Source of the DNA: Myxococcales bacterium
Lineage (GTDB): Bacteria > Myxococcota_A > Polyangia > Polyangiales > Polyangiaceae
Assembly: GCA_025359105.1 (NCBI GenBank)
Contig: JANYHK010000099.1
Location: 62,001 to 126,000 of the forward strand
DNA: 64,000 nt
Direction of reading: 5' to 3'
This document shows positions 61,479 to 64,000 of this stretch, in pieces. Position numbers and translations under genes: made by a program. Under the pieces are notes generated by a model that had not been told where the DNA came from, made no database searches, and worked only from the letters and a program-made list of their open reading frames with translations. How positions within the stretch are numbered: position 1 is the first letter of the stretch; every line of letters begins with the position of its first letter.

Positions 61479-62420
61479 CTAGGTAGCCCGTTCGTACACC
61501 CGCCACTGGCGCTCGGCAGAGAGCAGCGGGTCGCTCTCGTCGCTCCACCACCGCGCGAAGTGGAAGCCGCACGCCTCGTAGGCCGCGATCGACGGGAAAT
61601 TACGGGCGTGGATGTGCACGTAGACGAGGCCGACGCCGAGCCGGCGCGCCTCGCCGAGCGCGATCTCGACCATCTTCCGGCCGCCACCTTGGCCGCGGAA
61701 GCGCCGGTCGACGAGCGTGAACGCGGAGTAGGAGACGTCGCCGGTCACGAGCTGGATGTTCACGCCGGCGAGCGCGCCCGTCGGCAGGAAGAGCCCGACG
61801 ACGTGCTGGTTCGGCTGCGCGTTCACGTGGAGCGGCGCGCCGCACGCCTCCTGCCAGAAGGCGCGGACGCGCGGCCAGTCCAAAAGGCCGAGCGGGCGCG
61901 CGGAGAACGCGGGCCCGTCGGTCGTCCGCTCGCCGAGGTGCCGGAGCACCGCGAACGCGCGCGCCGCCGCCATGGACGCCGCCCATCCCAGATCCGTCCA
62001 TCTCGCCGGCGCGACGGCGGCCAGGCGATCGAGCGCGCGCGGGCGCAAGCGTCCGACGACCGGACCCGTCCAGTCCTCCGCGAACGGCGCGGCGTCGGCG
62101 CGGAGCACGACGCGATCCTTTCGCACCGCGAGCACGCGCCGCCAGGTTAGTCGCCCGCCCGTGGCCACGCACACGACCGCGCCCCGCGCGAGCGCCCCTC
62201 GCCCGCCGCGCGCGCGCCCGCGCTCGACGAAGAGCTCCTCGCCTTCTGCCATGAGCACGCCGCTCGTTCGCGCGCCAAGCATGCGCCAGCGCGCCGGCAG
62301 CGTGCCGTCGGCATGGCGCGCGCACACGTCGGCGTCGGAGAGGAGATCGGCGTCGGAGATCGCGCGCGCACGCGTCCTCAAGAGGCGCTCGAAACGCTGC
62401 GATCCGGTGACGATGTTCAC
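61479..62420 (-). CDS. GNAT acetyltransferase with N-terminal S24/S26-like domain
   Basis: 313 residues using a GTG at 62420, which has GGACAGG 5 bases upstream; an earlier GTG at 62456 abuts the preceding terminator. The C-terminal ~150 residues are a GNAT domain with the acetyl-CoA loop DRRFRGQGGGRKMVEIAL and the ending YVHIHARNFPSIAAYEACGF. The N-terminal ~120 residues (GVLMAEGEELFVERGRARGG, VVCVATGGRLTWRRVLAVRK, VVLRADAAPFAEDWTGPVVG) follow the strand layout of S24/S26 signal-peptidase-like barrels, but a clear Ser-Lys pair is not visible, so it may be non-catalytic. The acetylation target is unknown. Confidence 0.75.
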   Translation of the reverse strand: MNIVTGSQRFERLLRTRARAISDADLLSDADVCARHADGTLPARWRMLGARTSGVLMAEGEELFVERGRARGGRGALARGAVVCVATGGRLTWRRVLAVRKDRVVLRADAAPFAEDWTGPVVGRLRPRALDRLAAVAPARWTDLGWAASMAAARAFAVLRHLGERTTDGPAFSARPLGLLDWPRVRAFWQEACGAPLHVNAQPNQHVVGLFLPTGALAGVNIQLVTGDVSYSAFTLVDRRFRGQGGGRKMVEIALGEARRLGVGLVYVHIHARNFPSIAAYEACGFHFARWWSDESDPLLSAERQWRVYERAT

Positions 62421-62456
62421 GTTGGCCTGTCCGGGCCCCCGGCGGAAGACTGCCAC

Positions 62457-62481
62457 AAAAGCGCCCCGGCGGTACCCGGGG
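62457..62481 (-). terminator. Intrinsic terminator after the MYXO-CTERM protein gene
   Basis: On the minus strand a 6-bp G/C stem (CCCCGG with CCGGGG, loop GTACCG, 62464-62481) is followed by CGCTTTT. It lies 88 bp after the stop of the lamin-tail gene and just before the acetyltransferase gene. Confidence 0.7.
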
Positions 62482-62569
62482 ATCCCTCGCAGGCCTGTTT
62501 CCGTGTGAGATGTAGGACAAGCCGCGCGGAGCGCCTCGTGGCTTCCCCTCGCGTCCTCTGCTCAGCCGA

Positions 62570-64000
62570 TCACGCAGCGCGCCGGCGACGCGCGAGCGCG
62601 ACACCGACGAGGGCGAGCACGAAGGCGAGCGGGCTCTCGCCGCGGCCGCCGGTCGTGTTGCAGCCACCGGTGTCGCCGCTGCCGAAGTCGTCCATGGGGG
62701 GGCTCGCGGCGTCGACGCCGCCGCCATGGCTCCCCGAGTCCGTGTAGAAGGGTGGCGGGCTGGTGCCGCTGTCGTCGGGGCCGGGGCCTGGACCGGGGCC
62801 GGGCCCTCCGTCGGGAACGGGCGTGGTCCCGCACTTGAGGTGCGGCGCCGCGGCGTTTCGCGGAGCGGGCGCGCCCACGTCGAAGTCTGCCTTGTTGTCG
62901 TTCGTGTCGGTGCAGCCCGCGCCCTTGCGCGCGGCGCCCGTCGTGTTGCTGAGGACCGGAACGGCCGCCGCGCCCTCGAAGTCGGACGCCGTACCGTAGC
63001 CGACGAGATCGACGACGTTCGGCGTGTTGCAATGGGTGGCGCCGCAGCCGAGGCCCGTCGTCACCTTGGCGAGGGCGACCTTGCCGTTCGTCGCAGCGAG
63101 CGCCAGGTTGCCGGTGAGGTCCGGCGTCGGGAGCGGCGCGCCGGCGTCGACGTTCGACGAGGCGAGGCTGACGAGGAAGTACGCGCCGGCAGGGATCACC
63201 ATGTCCGGCAGCGCGAGGATGTCGACGCTCGGGCCGCCGTCGGCCGTCGGCGAGCCGAAGTCACGCGCGGCGCTCGCGTACTGGAGCGAGAGGCCCTTCG
63301 TCGAGACGTCGTTCCTCGTCCGGTTGAAGAGCTCGACGAAGTCGTGGTTCACGACCGCGCCGTTGTTGCCGCCGCCGCCGTACACGGCGCTGATCACGAG
63401 ACCTGTCCCGTCGCCGGGGGGCCCCGCTTCGACCGGGCCGCTGTCGGTCGGGCTTGCGTCCGTGCCGCCGTCGGTCGCGCCGTCGTTCGTCGCACCGTCG
63501 TTCGTCGCACTGTCGTTCGTAGCGCCGTCGCTGGCCGCGCCGTCGTCGGCCGCGCCGTCGCTGGTCGCGCCGTCGTCGGCCGCGCCGTCGCTGGTCGCGC
63601 CGTCGCTGGTCGCGCCGTCGTCGCTGGCGTCCGTGCCACCATCGGTGTTCGCGCTGCCGTCGTCGGCGGCGTCGAGGCCACCGTCGGTGTTCGCGCCGCA
63701 CGTCGCGGCCGTCGTCGCCTGGTTGCGCGGAGCGGTGACGGTGGCGACGTCGAAGTCGTCCTTGTTGACGTCGCTATCCGTGCAACCCGCACCTTTTCGA
63801 GCGCCGCCGAGCGTCGCGCTCAGCGCGGCGATCGCCGATCCCGCCGGTCCTTCGAAGTCGTTGGCCGTCCCGTAGCCGACCATGTCGACCACGTTCGAGG
63901 TCGCGCAGCGCACCGCGCCACATCCGAGCGGGGTCGCCACGCTCGCGAGCGCGACCTTCCCGTTCGTCGCGCCGAGCGCGAGCCCGGCCGCCACGAAGTC
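62570..64000 (-). CDS. Lamin-tail surface protein with MYXO-CTERM tail, N-terminus outside window
   Basis: The frame remains open to the window edge, so the start is beyond 64000; about 477 residues are visible. Two copies of a lamin-tail domain are recognisable, with GLALGATNGKVALASV and LALAATNGKVALAKVTTGLG, each followed by NVVD-VGYGTA and KGAGCTD motifs. They are separated by a long Asp/Ala/Gly/Ser/Thr-rich linker of 5-residue repeats. After a Pro/Gly linker the chain ends GGCNTTGGRGESPLAFVLAL, then a short hydrophobic run and ARRRRAA, a Cys-membrane-Arg layout matching MYXO-CTERM. Such tails are thought to be processed for surface attachment. Confidence 0.87.
   Translation of the reverse strand, partial: DFVAAGLALGATNGKVALASVATPLGCGAVRCATSNVVDMVGYGTANDFEGPAGSAIAALSATLGGARKGAGCTDSDVNKDDFDVATVTAPRNQATTAATCGANTDGGLDAADDGSANTDGGTDASDDGATSDGATSDGAADDGATSDGAADDGAASDGATNDSATNDGATNDGATDGGTDASPTDSGPVEAGPPGDGTGLVISAVYGGGGNNGAVVNHDFVELFNRTRNDVSTKGLSLQYASAARDFGSPTADGGPSVDILALPDMVIPAGAYFLVSLASSNVDAGAPLPTPDLTGNLALAATNGKVALAKVTTGLGCGATHCNTPNVVDLVGYGTASDFEGAAAVPVLSNTTGAARKGAGCTDTNDNKADFDVGAPAPRNAAAPHLKCGTTPVPDGGPGPGPGPGPDDSGTSPPPFYTDSGSHGGGVDAASPPMDDFGSGDTGGCNTTGGRGESPLAFVLALVGVALARRRRAA
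63471..63625. repeat. 15-bp tandem repeat encoding DGATS-type units
   Basis: About 10 near-identical 15-bp units (variants of GTCGCTGGTCGCGCC) code on the minus strand for 5-residue units such as DGATS, DGAAD and DGATN. The unit is a whole number of codons, so copy number can vary without breaking the frame. Confidence 0.88.

Noticed and set aside
63471-63625. Regular repeats that might be a CRISPR array
   Set aside because: Units are contiguous 15-bp coding repeats with no spacers, inside an open frame.

Overview
The window is about 70% G+C, has very few short intergenic gaps, and carries many lipoproteins with Asp/Gly/Ala-rich linkers. It also has Hanks-type kinases fused to other domains and a C-terminal sorting tail of the MYXO-CTERM kind. 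Together these point to a myxobacterium (phylum Myxococcota, probably Polyangia/Sorangiineae). This assignment is inferred from gene style, not from a marker-gene comparison.

Layout. 1-4935 is the 3' part of a giant TPR protein. 4974-7480 holds three small lipoproteins. 7490-25306 (minus strand) is a nearly complete type VI secretion locus, in transcription order tssH(clpV)-tssJ-tssK-tssL-tssM-tagF-tssA-tssB-tssC-hcp-(terminator)-tssE-tssF-tssG. A LysM-type lytic transglycosylase lies just upstream on the same strand. Divergent from it are an FHA/TagH protein, a PAP2-like membrane protein and a second sheath protein in which TssB-like and TssC-like halves are fused in one chain (29467-31362). 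No VgrG or PAAR spike gene is present.

31381-38560 contains a Cys-rich lipoprotein, an AtoE-type fatty-acid permease, a divergent LpxC encoded downstream of rho, acylphosphatase, and a secreted HEAT/TPR repeat protein. 38575-42558 is a three-gene minus-strand operon: Ser/Thr kinase, TPR membrane protein, repeat lipoprotein. 42620-45008 is rpsD-rpoA-rplQ ending in a clear intrinsic terminator. 45226-48785 contains a small lipoprotein and a membrane-protein/FAD-oxidoreductase pair.

48836-50975 is a YcaO-TfuA pair followed 3 bp later by a 65-residue basic protein. This looks like a thioamidation or peptide-modification cassette and is one of the two most interesting systems here. It is followed by a 1253-residue kinase/ATPase. 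54987-55949 is a wrecked dnaK copy.

56220-64000 is accessory in character. It holds two Asp-rich or lamin-tail secreted proteins, a clan-CD (caspase/gingipain-like) peptidase candidate, a hipA-hipB toxin-antitoxin pair whose hipA has no ordinary start codon, a probable S24/S26-like plus GNAT fusion, and a lamin-tail protein with a MYXO-CTERM tail that runs off the window end.

I saw no rRNA, tRNA, CRISPR array, insertion sequence or replication origin. No gene-free stretch exceeds 300 bases. All calls come from reading the sequence and family knowledge; no database search was run.
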